DNA of 64,000 nucleotides from Amycolatopsis nalaikhensis. GTDB taxonomy: Bacteria > Actinomycetota > Actinomycetes > Mycobacteriales > Pseudonocardiaceae. Positions 41,605 to 49,061 of this stretch are shown here, one piece after another. The notes beneath the pieces were generated by a model that saw nothing but the letters and a program-made list of their open reading frames with translations, ran no database searches and was not told the origin of the DNA. The DNA lies in assembly GCF_030264295.1 (NCBI RefSeq), contig NZ_CP127173.1, positions 7,199,501 through 7,263,500 on the forward strand, given 5' to 3'. The translations under genes were made by a program, and so were the position numbers. Every line of letters begins with the position of its first letter. Position 1 is the stretch's first letter.

Positions 41605-43287
41605 ATGACCGCCGAGCTGTTCCGCTCCGCGCGCCGATTCCTGCTGGAACACCGCGACGACTACGACGGCGCCGTGGCGGGGTTCCGGTGGCCCGAGCTG
41701 ACCGAGTTCAACTGGGCGCTGGACTGGTTCGACGCGCTCGCCGAGGACCCCGAGTCGGCGCGGCGGCCCGCTCTCTGGCTGGTCGAAGAGGACGGCAGCG
41801 AGGCGAAGTACACCTTCGCCGAGCTGCGCGAGCGTTCGGACCGGGTCGCGAACTGGCTGCGTGCCCGGGGCGTGCGCCGCGGCGACCGGCTGCTGCTCTT
41901 GCTCGGCAACCAGGTCGAGCTGTGGGAGGTGCTGCTCGCCGCGATGAAGCTCGGCGCCGTCGTCATCCCCGCCTCCACCCTGCTCGGGCCCGCCGACCTG
42001 CCCGACCGCGTCGAGCGGGGCCGCGTCCGGCACGTCGTCGCCCGGGACCGCGACACGGCGAAGTTCCCGGAGGGCGACTACACCCGGATCGCCGTCGGCG
42101 CGCCCGTCGAGGGCTGGCTGGACTTCGCCGACGCGTACTCGAGCGAGCCGCCGTTCGTCCCGGATGGACCGACGCGGGCGTCGGACCCGCTGCTGCTGTA
42201 CTTCACCTCCGGCACGACCGCGCTGCCGAAGCTGGTCGAGCACACCCACGCCAGCTACCCGGTCGGCCACCTGTCCACGATGTACTGGATCGGCCTGGAA
42301 CCCGGGGACGTCCACCTGAACATCTCCTCGCCCGGCTGGGCGAAACACGCGTGGAGCAACGTGTTCGCGCCGTGGAACGCCGGCGCGACCGTCTTCATCT
42401 ACAACTACGAGCGCTTCGACGCGACCGCGTTGATGGCCCAGATGGACCGCTGCGGCGTGACGAGCTTCTGCGCGCCGCCGACGGTGTGGCGGATGCTCAT
42501 CCAGGCCGACCTGACCGCGCTGAAGACGCCGCCGCGCAAGGTCGTCGGGGCCGGGGAGCCGCTCAACCCCGAGGTGATCGAGCAGGTCGAGAAGGCCTGG
42601 GACGTCACCATCCGCGACGGCTTCGGGCAGACCGAGACCACCGTCCAGATCGCCAACGCGCCCGGCCAGCCGGTCAAGCCGGGATCGATGGGCCGCCCGA
42701 TGCCGGGCTACCCGGTGGTGCTCGTCGACGCCGGCACCGGCCAGGTCGGCGACGAAGGCGAAATCTGCCTCGACCTGCGCGACCGCCCGCTCGGCCTGAT
42801 GGCCGGCTACCGCGACGACCCCGAGCGCACCGCCGAGGTCATGCGCGACGGCTTCTACCACACCGGCGACGTCGCCAGCCGCGACGAACACGGCTACCTC
42901 ACCTACGTCGGCCGGGCCGACGACGTGTTCAAGGCGTCGGACTACCGGATCTCGCCGTTCGAGCTGGAGAGCGTGCTGCTCGAACACGACGCCGTGGCCG
43001 AGGCGGCGGTCGTCCCGTCGCCCGACCCGGTGCGGCTGGCCGTGCCCAAGGCCTACGTCGTCCTCGCCGCCGGGCACGAGCCGGACACCGGCACCGCGGC
43101 GGACATCCTGCGGTACGCGCGGGAGAACCTGGCGCCGTACAAGCGGATCCGGCGGCTCGAGTTCGCCGAGCTGCCGAAGACCATCTCGGGCAAGATCCGC
43201 CGCGTCGAGCTGCGGGAGCGCGAGGAGCGGCTGCACGCGGGCGACGGGCCGGTGCCCGGCGAGTACTCCGAACGCGACCTCGCGTGA
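41605..43287 (+). CDS. AMP-forming acyl-CoA synthetase (medium-chain/MACS type)
   Basis: 560 residues from ATG 41605 (GAGGAG upstream). Adenylate-forming motifs: A3 LLLYFTSGTTALPKLVEHTH, A5 DGFGQTETT, A7 GFYHTGDVASRDEHGYLTYV, and A10 KTISGKIRR with the catalytic lysine. The N-terminal FNWALDWFDALAEDPES and the downstream GEGAR-like region match the medium-chain/xenobiotic ligase (MACS) group rather than FadD. It activates a carboxylic acid to its CoA ester for the neighbouring beta-oxidation operon. Probably controlled by the divergent GAF-LuxR regulator. 82 nt upstream of a second ligase. Confidence 0.92.
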   Translation: MTAELFRSARRFLLEHRDDYDGAVAGFRWPELTEFNWALDWFDALAEDPESARRPALWLVEEDGSEAKYTFAELRERSDRVANWLRARGVRRGDRLLLLLGNQVELWEVLLAAMKLGAVVIPASTLLGPADLPDRVERGRVRHVVARDRDTAKFPEGDYTRIAVGAPVEGWLDFADAYSSEPPFVPDGPTRASDPLLLYFTSGTTALPKLVEHTHASYPVGHLSTMYWIGLEPGDVHLNISSPGWAKHAWSNVFAPWNAGATVFIYNYERFDATALMAQMDRCGVTSFCAPPTVWRMLIQADLTALKTPPRKVVGAGEPLNPEVIEQVEKAWDVTIRDGFGQTETTVQIANAPGQPVKPGSMGRPMPGYPVVLVDAGTGQVGDEGEICLDLRDRPLGLMAGYRDDPERTAEVMRDGFYHTGDVASRDEHGYLTYVGRADDVFKASDYRISPFELESVLLEHDAVAEAAVVPSPDPVRLAVPKAYVVLAAGHEPDTGTAADILRYARENLAPYKRIRRLEFAELPKTISGKIRRVELREREERLHAGDGPVPGEYSERDLA

Positions 43288-43369
43288 GGAGTGTCCTCGG
43301 TGTCCAGTTTCTGCACACCCCGGCGGGCGCCCGGCGCGCCAGCATGGGACCACACCGACTTGGGGAGGC

Positions 43370-45031
43370 ATGATGCCTGACGCGCCCGCCTTGCCGAGCT
43401 ATGCCTCGGGGATTTCCGAGGTTCCGCTGCTCGGGGACACGATCGGCGACAACTTCGACCGCACGGTCGCCGCCTTCCCGGAACGGGACGCGCTCGTCGA
43501 GCACATCACGGGCCGCCGGTGGACGTATCGGGAGCTGGCGGCGGAGGTGAACGCGCTGGCGTTGGGGTTGGTGGCGCGGGGGATCGGCAAGGGTGACCGG
43601 GTGGGGATCTGGTCGCCGAACCGGGCGGAGTGGACGTTCCTGCAGTACGCGACGGCGAAGATCGGCGCGATCCTGGTGAACATCAACCCGGCGTATCGGT
43701 CGCATGAGCTGGAGTATGTGCTGAATCAGGCGGGGATCCGGTTGCTGGTGGCTTCGGATGCGTTCAAGACCTCCGACTATCCCGCGATGGTCGAGGAAGT
43801 CCGCGACAAGTGCGCCGCGCTGGAGCACGTCGTGATTCTGGGCGGGGAGGAGTGGCAGTCGTTGATGGACGCCGGGTGGCAGGGCGACCCGGCCCGGCTG
43901 GCACATCTGCAGGCCGGGTTGTCGGCCGATGACCCGATCAACATCCAATACACCTCCGGGACCACAGGCTTCCCCAAGGGCGCCACCCTCTCGCACCACA
44001 ACATCCTGAACAACGGCTACTTCGTTGGGGAACTCTGCAACTACACCGAGTACGACAAGGTGTGCATCCCGGTGCCGTTTTATCACTGTTTCGGGATGGT
44101 GATGGGGAATCTGGCGTGCACGAGTCACGGGTCGTGCATGGTGATCCCGGCTCCGGCGTTCGACCCGCGGGCGACGTTGGAGGCGGTGTCGGCGGAGCAG
44201 TGCACGTCGTTGTATGGGGTGCCGACGATGTTCATCGCGGAGCTGAACCACCCGGACTTCGCCAGCTTTGAGTTGTCGTCGTTGCGGACGGGGATCATGG
44301 CGGGGTCGCCGTGTCCGGTGGAGGTGATGAAGCAGGTCATCGACCGGATGGGGATGGCCGAGGTGTCCATCTGTTACGGGATGACGGAGACGTCGCCGGT
44401 GTCGACGCAGACGCGGGCGGATGATTCGATCGAGCGGCGGGTGTCGACGGTGGGGCGGGTCGGGCCGCATCTGGAGGTCAAGGTCGTCGATCCGGAGACG
44501 GGGTTGACGGTGCCGCGTGGGGAGCCGGGGGAGCTGTGCACGCGGGGGTATTCGGTGATGCTGGGGTATTGGGAGCAGCCGGACAAGACGGCGGAGGCGA
44601 TCGACGCCGCCCGCTGGATGCACACCGGGGATCTGGCCGTCATGGACGGCGACGGGTACCTCAACATCACGGGGCGGATCAAGGACATGGTGATCCGGGG
44701 TGGGGAGAATCTGTATCCGCGGGAGATCGAGGAGTTCCTCTACACCCACCCGGACATTCTGGACGCGCAGGTGATCGGGGTGCCGGATGAGAAGTACGGC
44801 GAGGAGCTGATGGCCTGGGTCCGGATGCGTGAGGGTGCGGCGCCGTTGACGGCGGAGGCGCTGCGGGAGTTCTGCGAGGGCAAGCTGGCCCGCTACAAGA
44901 TCCCCCGCTACGTGCACGTGGTCGAGGAGTTCCCGATGACCGTGACCGGGAAGGTCCGCAAGGTCGAGATGCGGGAGAAGTCCATCAGCCTCCTCGGCCT
45001 GGAGAAGGCCGCCGCCGCGAAACACGCCTAA
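43370..45031 (+). CDS. AMP-binding fatty-acyl-CoA ligase
   Basis: 553 residues from ATG 43370 (GGGGAGG upstream; ATG 43373 is equivalent). Motifs: A3 INIQYTSGTTGFPKGATLSH, A5 ICYGMTETSPV, A7 WMHTGDLAVMDGDGYLNI, A8 GRIKDMVIRGGENLYPREIE, A10 PMTVTGKVRKVE. A close family match to FadD-type and cyclohexanecarboxylate/pimelate ligases. The codon use is uneven: the ends are like the neighbours, but roughly 43530-44870 is rich in GGG, TTG, GTG-GGG and T-ending codons (for example GGG GTA TTC GGT GAT read across), unlike any other gene here. That suggests a different history for the middle. A strong hairpin follows. Confidence 0.93.
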   Translation: MMPDAPALPSYASGISEVPLLGDTIGDNFDRTVAAFPERDALVEHITGRRWTYRELAAEVNALALGLVARGIGKGDRVGIWSPNRAEWTFLQYATAKIGAILVNINPAYRSHELEYVLNQAGIRLLVASDAFKTSDYPAMVEEVRDKCAALEHVVILGGEEWQSLMDAGWQGDPARLAHLQAGLSADDPINIQYTSGTTGFPKGATLSHHNILNNGYFVGELCNYTEYDKVCIPVPFYHCFGMVMGNLACTSHGSCMVIPAPAFDPRATLEAVSAEQCTSLYGVPTMFIAELNHPDFASFELSSLRTGIMAGSPCPVEVMKQVIDRMGMAEVSICYGMTETSPVSTQTRADDSIERRVSTVGRVGPHLEVKVVDPETGLTVPRGEPGELCTRGYSVMLGYWEQPDKTAEAIDAARWMHTGDLAVMDGDGYLNITGRIKDMVIRGGENLYPREIEEFLYTHPDILDAQVIGVPDEKYGEELMAWVRMREGAAPLTAEALREFCEGKLARYKIPRYVHVVEEFPMTVTGKVRKVEMREKSISLLGLEKAAAAKHA

Positions 45032-45083
45032 GGTCTGTACCGAAGTCGGCGTCGCGGGCCGTCGCCGGTCTCCCCCGGGAAGT

Positions 45084-45132
45084 CTTGAATGAGTCATTCA
45101 GGACCTCCGAAGACCTGAATGACCCATTCAAG
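45084..45132 (+). terminator. 19-bp stem-loop after the acyl-CoA ligase
   Basis: CTTGAATGAGTCATTCAGG pairs with CCTGAATGACCCATTCAAG (18 of 19) across 11 nt. GAATGAnTCATTC-type hairpins recur between Amycolatopsis genes as I remember it. It should end the ligase transcript and so separates it from the micro-ORF array. Confidence 0.65.
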
Positions 45133-45243
45133 ACACCAGGCCCCCACTCGGCGGCACCGACCGACTTCGATACAGCCCTAAACCGGTCCTGGGAGTCGGG
45201 CGTTACACCTTCGCAAGTGATGTCTCGCGAAGGGAGACGAGCA

Positions 45244-45321
45244 GTGACCCGAAGCTGGGAGTGGTCCCGCGGCAACGACTGGGGTCGCGGGAACGAGTGG
45301 CGCCGGACCTGGGACTGGTGA
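45244..45321 (+). CDS. Trp-rich peptide 1 (25 residues, fused units)
   Basis: GTG start with GGGAG at 8 nt (an in-frame ATG at 45220 would add 8 residues). It opens MTRSWEW, exactly the array unit, and continues SRGNDWG, RGNEWR and RTWDW: several units joined without stops. It is the only member with a conventional ribosome-binding site, so it probably initiates translation of the whole array. Six tryptophans in 25 residues. Confidence 0.6.
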   Translation: MTRSWEWSRGNDWGRGNEWRRTWDW

Positions 45322-45325
45322 CGCC

Positions 45326-45373
45326 ATGCGCAACTGGGACTGGTGTGCCGTGGCCCGCAGCTGGGACTGGTGA
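45326..45373 (+). CDS. Trp-rich peptide 2 (two units fused by TGA to TGT)
   Basis: MRNWDW, then CAVA, then RSWDW. The sixth-codon TGG is followed by TGT where all others have TGA, so a single base change appears to have joined two units. The second unit has its own GTG at 45350 and could also be made separately as MARSWDW. Confidence 0.55.
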   Translation: MRNWDWCAVARSWDW

Positions 45374-45377
45374 ACCG

Positions 45378-45401
45378 ATGATCCGACACTGGGATTGGTG
45401 A
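45378..45401 (+). CDS. Micro-ORF MIRHWDW
   Basis: Seven residues, ATG start 4 nt after the preceding TGA. It uses GAT for Asp where most units use GAC, a synonymous difference. Confidence 0.55.
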   Translation: MIRHWDW

Positions 45402-45405
45402 CGCC

Positions 45406-45429
45406 GTGCAGCGTCAATGGGAGTGGTGA
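45406..45429 (+). CDS. Micro-ORF MQRQWEW
   Basis: Seven residues from GTG, 4 nt after the preceding TGA. Glu replaces Asp between the tryptophans; Arg is CGT. Confidence 0.55.
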   Translation: MQRQWEW

Positions 45430-45434
45430 CCACG

Positions 45435-45458
45435 ATGGCGCGAGCCTGGGAGTGGTGA
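45435..45458 (+). CDS. Micro-ORF MARAWEW
   Basis: Seven residues from ATG, 5 nt after the preceding TGA. Arg is CGA, Glu between the tryptophans. Confidence 0.55.
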   Translation: MARAWEW

Positions 45459-45462
45459 AGCG

Positions 45463-45486
45463 ATGAACCGCATTTGGGACTGGTGA
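45463..45486 (+). CDS. Micro-ORF MNRIWDW
   Basis: Seven residues from ATG, 4 nt after the preceding TGA. It has ATT for Ile, an A+T-rich codon unusual in this genome. Confidence 0.55.
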   Translation: MNRIWDW

Positions 45487-45490
45487 CGCC

Positions 45491-45514
45491 GTGTCACGAG
45501 CTTGGGACTGGTGA
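45491..45514 (+). CDS. Micro-ORF MSRAWDW
   Basis: Seven residues from GTG. Its stop overlaps the ATG of the next unit (TGATG). Confidence 0.55.
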   Translation: MSRAWDW

Positions 45515-45540
45515 TGATGAACCGATTTTGGGACTGGTGA
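45514..45540 (+). CDS. Micro-ORF MMNRFWDW
   Basis: Two adjacent ATGs (45514 and 45517); the second gives the standard seven-residue MNRFWDW. The first shares a base with the preceding stop. Confidence 0.55.
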   Translation: MMNRFWDW

Positions 45541-45544
45541 TCAC

Positions 45545-45568
45545 ATGAACCGCTACTGGGACTGGTGA
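45545..45568 (+). CDS. Micro-ORF MNRYWDW
   Basis: Seven residues from ATG, 4 nt after the preceding TGA. The variable fourth residue is aromatic, as in the previous unit. Confidence 0.55.
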   Translation: MNRYWDW

Positions 45569-45571
45569 GTC

Positions 45572-45595
45572 ATGATCCGCAACAACGACTGGTGA
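45572..45595 (+). CDS. Terminal micro-ORF MIRNNDW
   Basis: Last unit of the array. The first tryptophan is replaced by Asn (AAC), so the W-D-W motif has degraded to N-D-W, while start, Arg, Asp, last Trp and stop are kept. A hairpin begins 8 nt later. Confidence 0.5.
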   Translation: MIRNNDW

Positions 45596-45602
45596 CCCGC
45601 AA

Positions 45603-45652
45603 GCCGTGAAGGCCCTCTGGGGGACTTCAAGGTCCTCAGGGGTCTTCACGGC
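45603..45652 (+). terminator. Stem-loop after the micro-ORF array
   Basis: GCCGTGAAG pairs perfectly with CTTCACGGC, extended inward by CCC/GGG with mismatches, and there is a nested GGACTTCAAGGTCC. It closes the array as its own unit. From here to the activator start at 45807 I see no gene; the rest should hold the activator promoter, but no clear -35/-10 pair is visible. Confidence 0.55.
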
Positions 45653-45806
45653 CCGTGTCAGGGGGGTCAACTCACCTGATCGGGTGATGCGAGGCGGCCG
45701 TTCGGCCCAGGGGTTCCTTATCGCCACTGAGTGCCATTAGCCTGCTGCGAGGTCGCGACGGCGCGACGGCCGCTTCCGACCGGTGACCGCGAGGAGGCGA
45801 CCGACC

Positions 45807-47456
45807 GTGCACGAATGCCCGACCCAGGGACCCTCGTCGCTGCGCGCCGAGATCGAGCTGTCCTGGCGCCGGGCGCGCCTGGGCGGCGTCGCGCCGCACA
45901 ACGCCCTCGAGCGCGCCGCCTTCGCCGACGTCGACCCGGCCAGCCGGCTGGTCGTGGCCGCCCGGCCGGTCCTCGACGAGATGGCCGAGCAGCTGCGCGG
46001 CACCCGGTTCTGCACGATCCTCGGCGACAGCTCGGCCACCATCGTCGACCGCCGATGCGACTCGGCCACCGTGGAATACGCGCTCGACCGCATCGGCGCG
46101 GTCACCGGCCGTCACTTCGCCGAGGACTCCGCGGGCACCAACGGGCTCGGCACGCCGGTGGAGGTCGGCCGCGGCATGGTCGTCCACGGGGGCGAGCACT
46201 ACGTCGAGGCCCTGAAGCCGTTCAGCTGCTACGGCCACCCGATCTTCAACCCGGTGACCCGCCGCATCGCCGGCGTCCTCGACATCACCGGCATCACCAA
46301 GGACGCCAACCCGTTGCTGGCGCCGTTCCTCGTCCGCGCGGTCCGCGACATCGAACGCCGGCTGCTCGAAGGCGCCCGGCAGTCCGAACGCCGGCTGCTC
46401 AACGCCTTCCAGACCGCCATGCGCGAGCGCTCGGGCCCGGTGGTGGTGTTCGGTGGCGACGTCGTCCTGATGAACCAGGCCGCGACCGACCTGCTCGACG
46501 CGGCCGACCACGGCGTCCTGCGCGCCCTCGCCCTCGACGGCCCGGACCGCGACGCCTGGACCCGGTCGCTCACCCTCGGCTCGGGCGCGGACGTGCGGGT
46601 GCTGGCCGAGCGGATCCCCGGCGCCGGCGACGGCACCCTGCTGCGGCTGGCGCCCCTCGCCGCGGCGCCCGGGCCGTCGGCGGGCGAGTTCGACCCGCTG
46701 CGGCAGCTGGCCGCCCTCCGCGGCGCCGGCGGCGCGGTCCTCGTCGGCGGCGAACCCGGTTCGGGACGGACCCGGGCCGCGCAGGCGGTCGTCGGCGGGC
46801 GCGGCAGCCGCGTGCTCGACGCGACCGACCTGCCGGTGCTCGGTGAGCACGCGTGGGCGCGGCGGCTGGCCGACCACGCCGAGCGCGACGACGTGCTCGT
46901 CGTCGAAGAGGTCCACCTGCTGCCCGACGTCCTGCGCGCGCGGCTCGTCCGCACCCTGACCGCGCGCGGCGACCGCCCGACCGTCCTAACGGGACCGGCG
47001 GACGCGCGCTCGACGCCGGAAACGGCGGGGCTCGCTTCGACCTGCCGGGCCGCCGTGGAACTCCCGCCGTTGCGCGCCCGGGCCGTCGAACTTCCTTCGC
47101 TGGTCAAGGAAATGGTGGAAAAGATCCGCCCGGGTTCACGCGTGCGGTTCACCTCCAGCGCGGTCGCCGCGCTCGCCGCCCAGCCGTGGCCGGGCAACCT
47201 CCGCGAGCTGGAAACCGTGCTGCGGCAGGTGGTCGGGCACCGCACGACCGGCGACGTCGTGGTGTCCGACCTGCCGCCGCAGTACCGGGCCGTCCCGAAG
47301 ACGGCGAACCTGGGCGGACGCGAACGCGCCGAACGCGCCGCGATCGTCGAAGCGTTGCGGGACACGGACGGCAACAAGGTGCAGGCGGCGCGCCGGCTCG
47401 GCGTCAGCCGGACCACGCTCTACAGCCGGATGCGCGCGCTCGGCGTGCCCGGCTGA
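45807..47456 (+). CDS. AcoR-like GAF/Fis transcriptional activator
   Basis: 549 residues from GTG 45807 (GAGGAGG at 9 nt; GTG 45783 lacks a site). An N-terminal sensor matches the AcoR GAF domain: ELSWRRARLGGVAPHN, then GTNGLGTPVEVGRGMVVHGGEHYVEAL. The middle is a reduced AAA-like domain with Walker A GGEPGSGRT and DVLVVEEVHLL, but it lacks the GAFTGA loop needed for sigma54 contact, so it works with ordinary RNA polymerase, as in other actinomycetes. The C-terminus is a Fis-type helix-turn-helix (NKVQAARRLGVSRTTLYSRM). Family members switch on alcohol and acetoin oxidation; the dehydrogenase genes just downstream are the evident target. Confidence 0.87.
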   Translation: MHECPTQGPSSLRAEIELSWRRARLGGVAPHNALERAAFADVDPASRLVVAARPVLDEMAEQLRGTRFCTILGDSSATIVDRRCDSATVEYALDRIGAVTGRHFAEDSAGTNGLGTPVEVGRGMVVHGGEHYVEALKPFSCYGHPIFNPVTRRIAGVLDITGITKDANPLLAPFLVRAVRDIERRLLEGARQSERRLLNAFQTAMRERSGPVVVFGGDVVLMNQAATDLLDAADHGVLRALALDGPDRDAWTRSLTLGSGADVRVLAERIPGAGDGTLLRLAPLAAAPGPSAGEFDPLRQLAALRGAGGAVLVGGEPGSGRTRAAQAVVGGRGSRVLDATDLPVLGEHAWARRLADHAERDDVLVVEEVHLLPDVLRARLVRTLTARGDRPTVLTGPADARSTPETAGLASTCRAAVELPPLRARAVELPSLVKEMVEKIRPGSRVRFTSSAVAALAAQPWPGNLRELETVLRQVVGHRTTGDVVVSDLPPQYRAVPKTANLGGRERAERAAIVEALRDTDGNKVQAARRLGVSRTTLYSRMRALGVPG

Positions 47457-47511
47457 GCCGGAAACTGTCCAGAAACTGAGCAGGGGACCTCGCGCGATCG
47501 AGGTGACCATT

Positions 47512-47537
47512 CCTCACGTCACACCGACGTGAGGAGG
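47512..47537 (+). promoter_or_regulatory. Stem-loop abutting the aldehyde dehydrogenase ribosome-binding site
   Basis: CCTCACGTC-ACACC-GACGTGAGG is a perfect 9-bp hairpin whose 3-prime arm runs into GAGGAGG, the site for the ATG at 47545. It may be an operator or an RNA element. A second inverted repeat, ACCTCG-CGCGAT-CGAGGT, lies just upstream (47487-47504). Confidence 0.45.
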
Positions 47538-47544
47538 CCCCACG

Positions 47545-49047
47545 ATGACGGCAGTCGCCGAAACCCCGCTGCTGGCCCCGGTCCGCGAGTTCGTCTCCGG
47601 CACGAAGCAGCTGCTGATCGACGGGAAGTTCGTGCCCGCCGCGAGCGGCCGCACGTTCGCCACGCACGACCCGGCCACCGGCGCGCGCATCACCGACGTG
47701 GCGTGGGGCGAGGCGGCCGACGTCGACCGGGCGGTGACCGCGGCGCGGCGCGCGTTCGAAGCAGGCCCGTGGGCGACCATGCGCCCCAATGAACGCGAAC
47801 GGCTGCTGTGGCGCGTCGGCGACCTGCTCACCGAGCGCGCGGAGCTGTTCGGGCAGCTGGAATCCCTCGACAACGGCAAGTCCGCGACCGTCGCGCAGGT
47901 CGTCGACACCGCCTGGGCCGCCGACGTCTTCCGCTACTACGCGGGCTGGGCGACGAAGATCGAGGGCAGCACGATCAACGTGTCGATGCCGTTCGCCCCG
48001 CCCGGCAGCGAGTTCCACGCCTACACCCTGCGCGAGCCGGTCGGCGTGTGCGCGCAGATCATCCCGTGGAACTTCCCGCTGCTGATGGCCGCGTGGAAGC
48101 TCGCGCCCGCCCTCGCCGCGGGCAACACCGTGATCCTCAAGCCCGCCGAGCAGACGCCGCTGACCGCGCTGCTGCTCGGGGAACTGTTCTGCGAGGCCGG
48201 TTTCCCGCCCGGCGTGGTCAACATCGTCACCGGCTTCGGCGACGCGGGCGCGGCGCTCGCCGCCCACGACGGCGTCGACAAGGTCGCGTTCACCGGCTCC
48301 ACCGAGGTCGGCAAGAAGATCGTCGACGCGGCCAAGGGCAACCTGAAGAAGGTTTCGCTGGAGCTGGGCGGCAAGAGCCCGAACGTGGTGTTCGCCGACG
48401 CCGACTTCGAGACCGCGGTGCCGGGCTCGCTCAACGCCTGGCTGTTCAACCACGGCCAGTGCTGCGTCGCGGGCACGCGGCTGTACGTCGAGGACCGCAT
48501 CTTCGACGACTTCACGCAAGCGGTCGCCGACGCGGCGAGCCAGGTGAAGATCGGGCCCGGCCTCGACCCGGCCACCCAGCTCGGCCCGCTGGTCTCGCAG
48601 GAGCAGTTCGACCGCGTCACCGGCTACCTCGCCCAGGGGCTCGCCGACGGCGCCCGCGCGCTGACCGGCGGCAAGCGCTGGGGCGACGAGGGCTACTTCG
48701 TCGAGCCGACCGTGCTCGTCGACGTCCAGCCGCAGTTCAGCGTGGTGCGCGAGGAGATCTTCGGCCCGGTCGTCGCGGCCCTGCCGTTCACCGCCGAGGA
48801 AGGCTTTTCCGCCGCGGCCAACGACAGCGTCTACGGACTGGCCGCCGGGATCTGGACCCGCGACATCTCGAAGGCGCACCGCGCGGCCAAGCAGCTCAAG
48901 GCGGGCTCGGTCTGGATCAACCAATACAACGGCTTCGACACCGCGCTGCCCTTCGGCGGCTACAAGCAGTCCGGCTGGGGTCGCGAGCTCGGCGCCGCCG
49001 CCCTCGACCTCTACACCCAGACCAAGGCCGTCAACGTCGCCCTCTGA
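47545..49047 (+). CDS. NAD-dependent aldehyde dehydrogenase
   Basis: 500 residues. All landmarks are present: oxyanion Asn in IPWNFPLLMAAWKLAPAL, KPAEQTPLTALLLGEL, VAFTGSTEVGK, general-base Glu in VSLELGGKSPN, and catalytic Cys in FNHGQCCVAGTRLYVED, then EEIFGPV. The length and AETPLLAPVREFVSGTKQLLIDG start match the phenylacetaldehyde/betaine/acetaldehyde group of actinomycetes. It should oxidise the aldehyde made by the alcohol dehydrogenase 14 nt downstream in the same operon. Likely activated by the AcoR-like protein. Confidence 0.94.
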   Translation: MTAVAETPLLAPVREFVSGTKQLLIDGKFVPAASGRTFATHDPATGARITDVAWGEAADVDRAVTAARRAFEAGPWATMRPNERERLLWRVGDLLTERAELFGQLESLDNGKSATVAQVVDTAWAADVFRYYAGWATKIEGSTINVSMPFAPPGSEFHAYTLREPVGVCAQIIPWNFPLLMAAWKLAPALAAGNTVILKPAEQTPLTALLLGELFCEAGFPPGVVNIVTGFGDAGAALAAHDGVDKVAFTGSTEVGKKIVDAAKGNLKKVSLELGGKSPNVVFADADFETAVPGSLNAWLFNHGQCCVAGTRLYVEDRIFDDFTQAVADAASQVKIGPGLDPATQLGPLVSQEQFDRVTGYLAQGLADGARALTGGKRWGDEGYFVEPTVLVDVQPQFSVVREEIFGPVVAALPFTAEEGFSAAANDSVYGLAAGIWTRDISKAHRAAKQLKAGSVWINQYNGFDTALPFGGYKQSGWGRELGAAALDLYTQTKAVNVAL

Positions 49048-49061
49048 ACGAAGGAAACCGC

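Larger units (their letters stand above)
45178..45595 (+). repeat. Tandem array of micro-ORFs ending Trp-Asp/Glu-Trp-stop
   Basis: A degenerate repeat of about 28 nt: start codon, NNN, CGN, NNN, TGG, GAC/GAT/GAG, TGG, TGA, then 2-5 nt before the next start. Starts at 45244, 45326, 45350, 45378, 45406, 45435, 45463, 45491, 45517, 45545 and 45572. These fall in all three frames, so the signal is not one gene read through. A worn unit (NRSWES) precedes the first ORF at about 45181-45198. Arg is spelled CGC, CGA and CGT and Asp GAC and GAT, so the peptide rather than the DNA seems conserved. The last W plus stop (TGGTGA) contains GGTGA, which can pair with 16S rRNA for the next start. The motif M-x-R-x-W-[DE]-W is not one I know. 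Confidence 0.8.

Noticed and set aside
45085..45321. 78-residue ORF starting at TTG 45085
   Set aside because: Its first part lies in the terminator hairpin of the ligase gene and has no protein-like composition; only the end from 45244 matches the array.
45178..45595. CRISPR array or simple tandem DNA repeat
   Set aside because: Unit length and spacing vary (24-29 nt), there are no identical repeats with unique spacers, and variation follows codon positions.
45494..45727. Reverse-strand open frames through the micro-ORF array with repeated SPVPVA-type sequence
   Set aside because: The repetition is the complement of the TGG-GAC-TGG-TGA units. Starts, synonymous changes and ribosome-binding logic only make sense on the forward strand.
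47808..49061. Upstream extension of the alcohol dehydrogenase frame
   Set aside because: It is a low-complexity shadow of the aldehyde dehydrogenase; the real start is ATG 49062.
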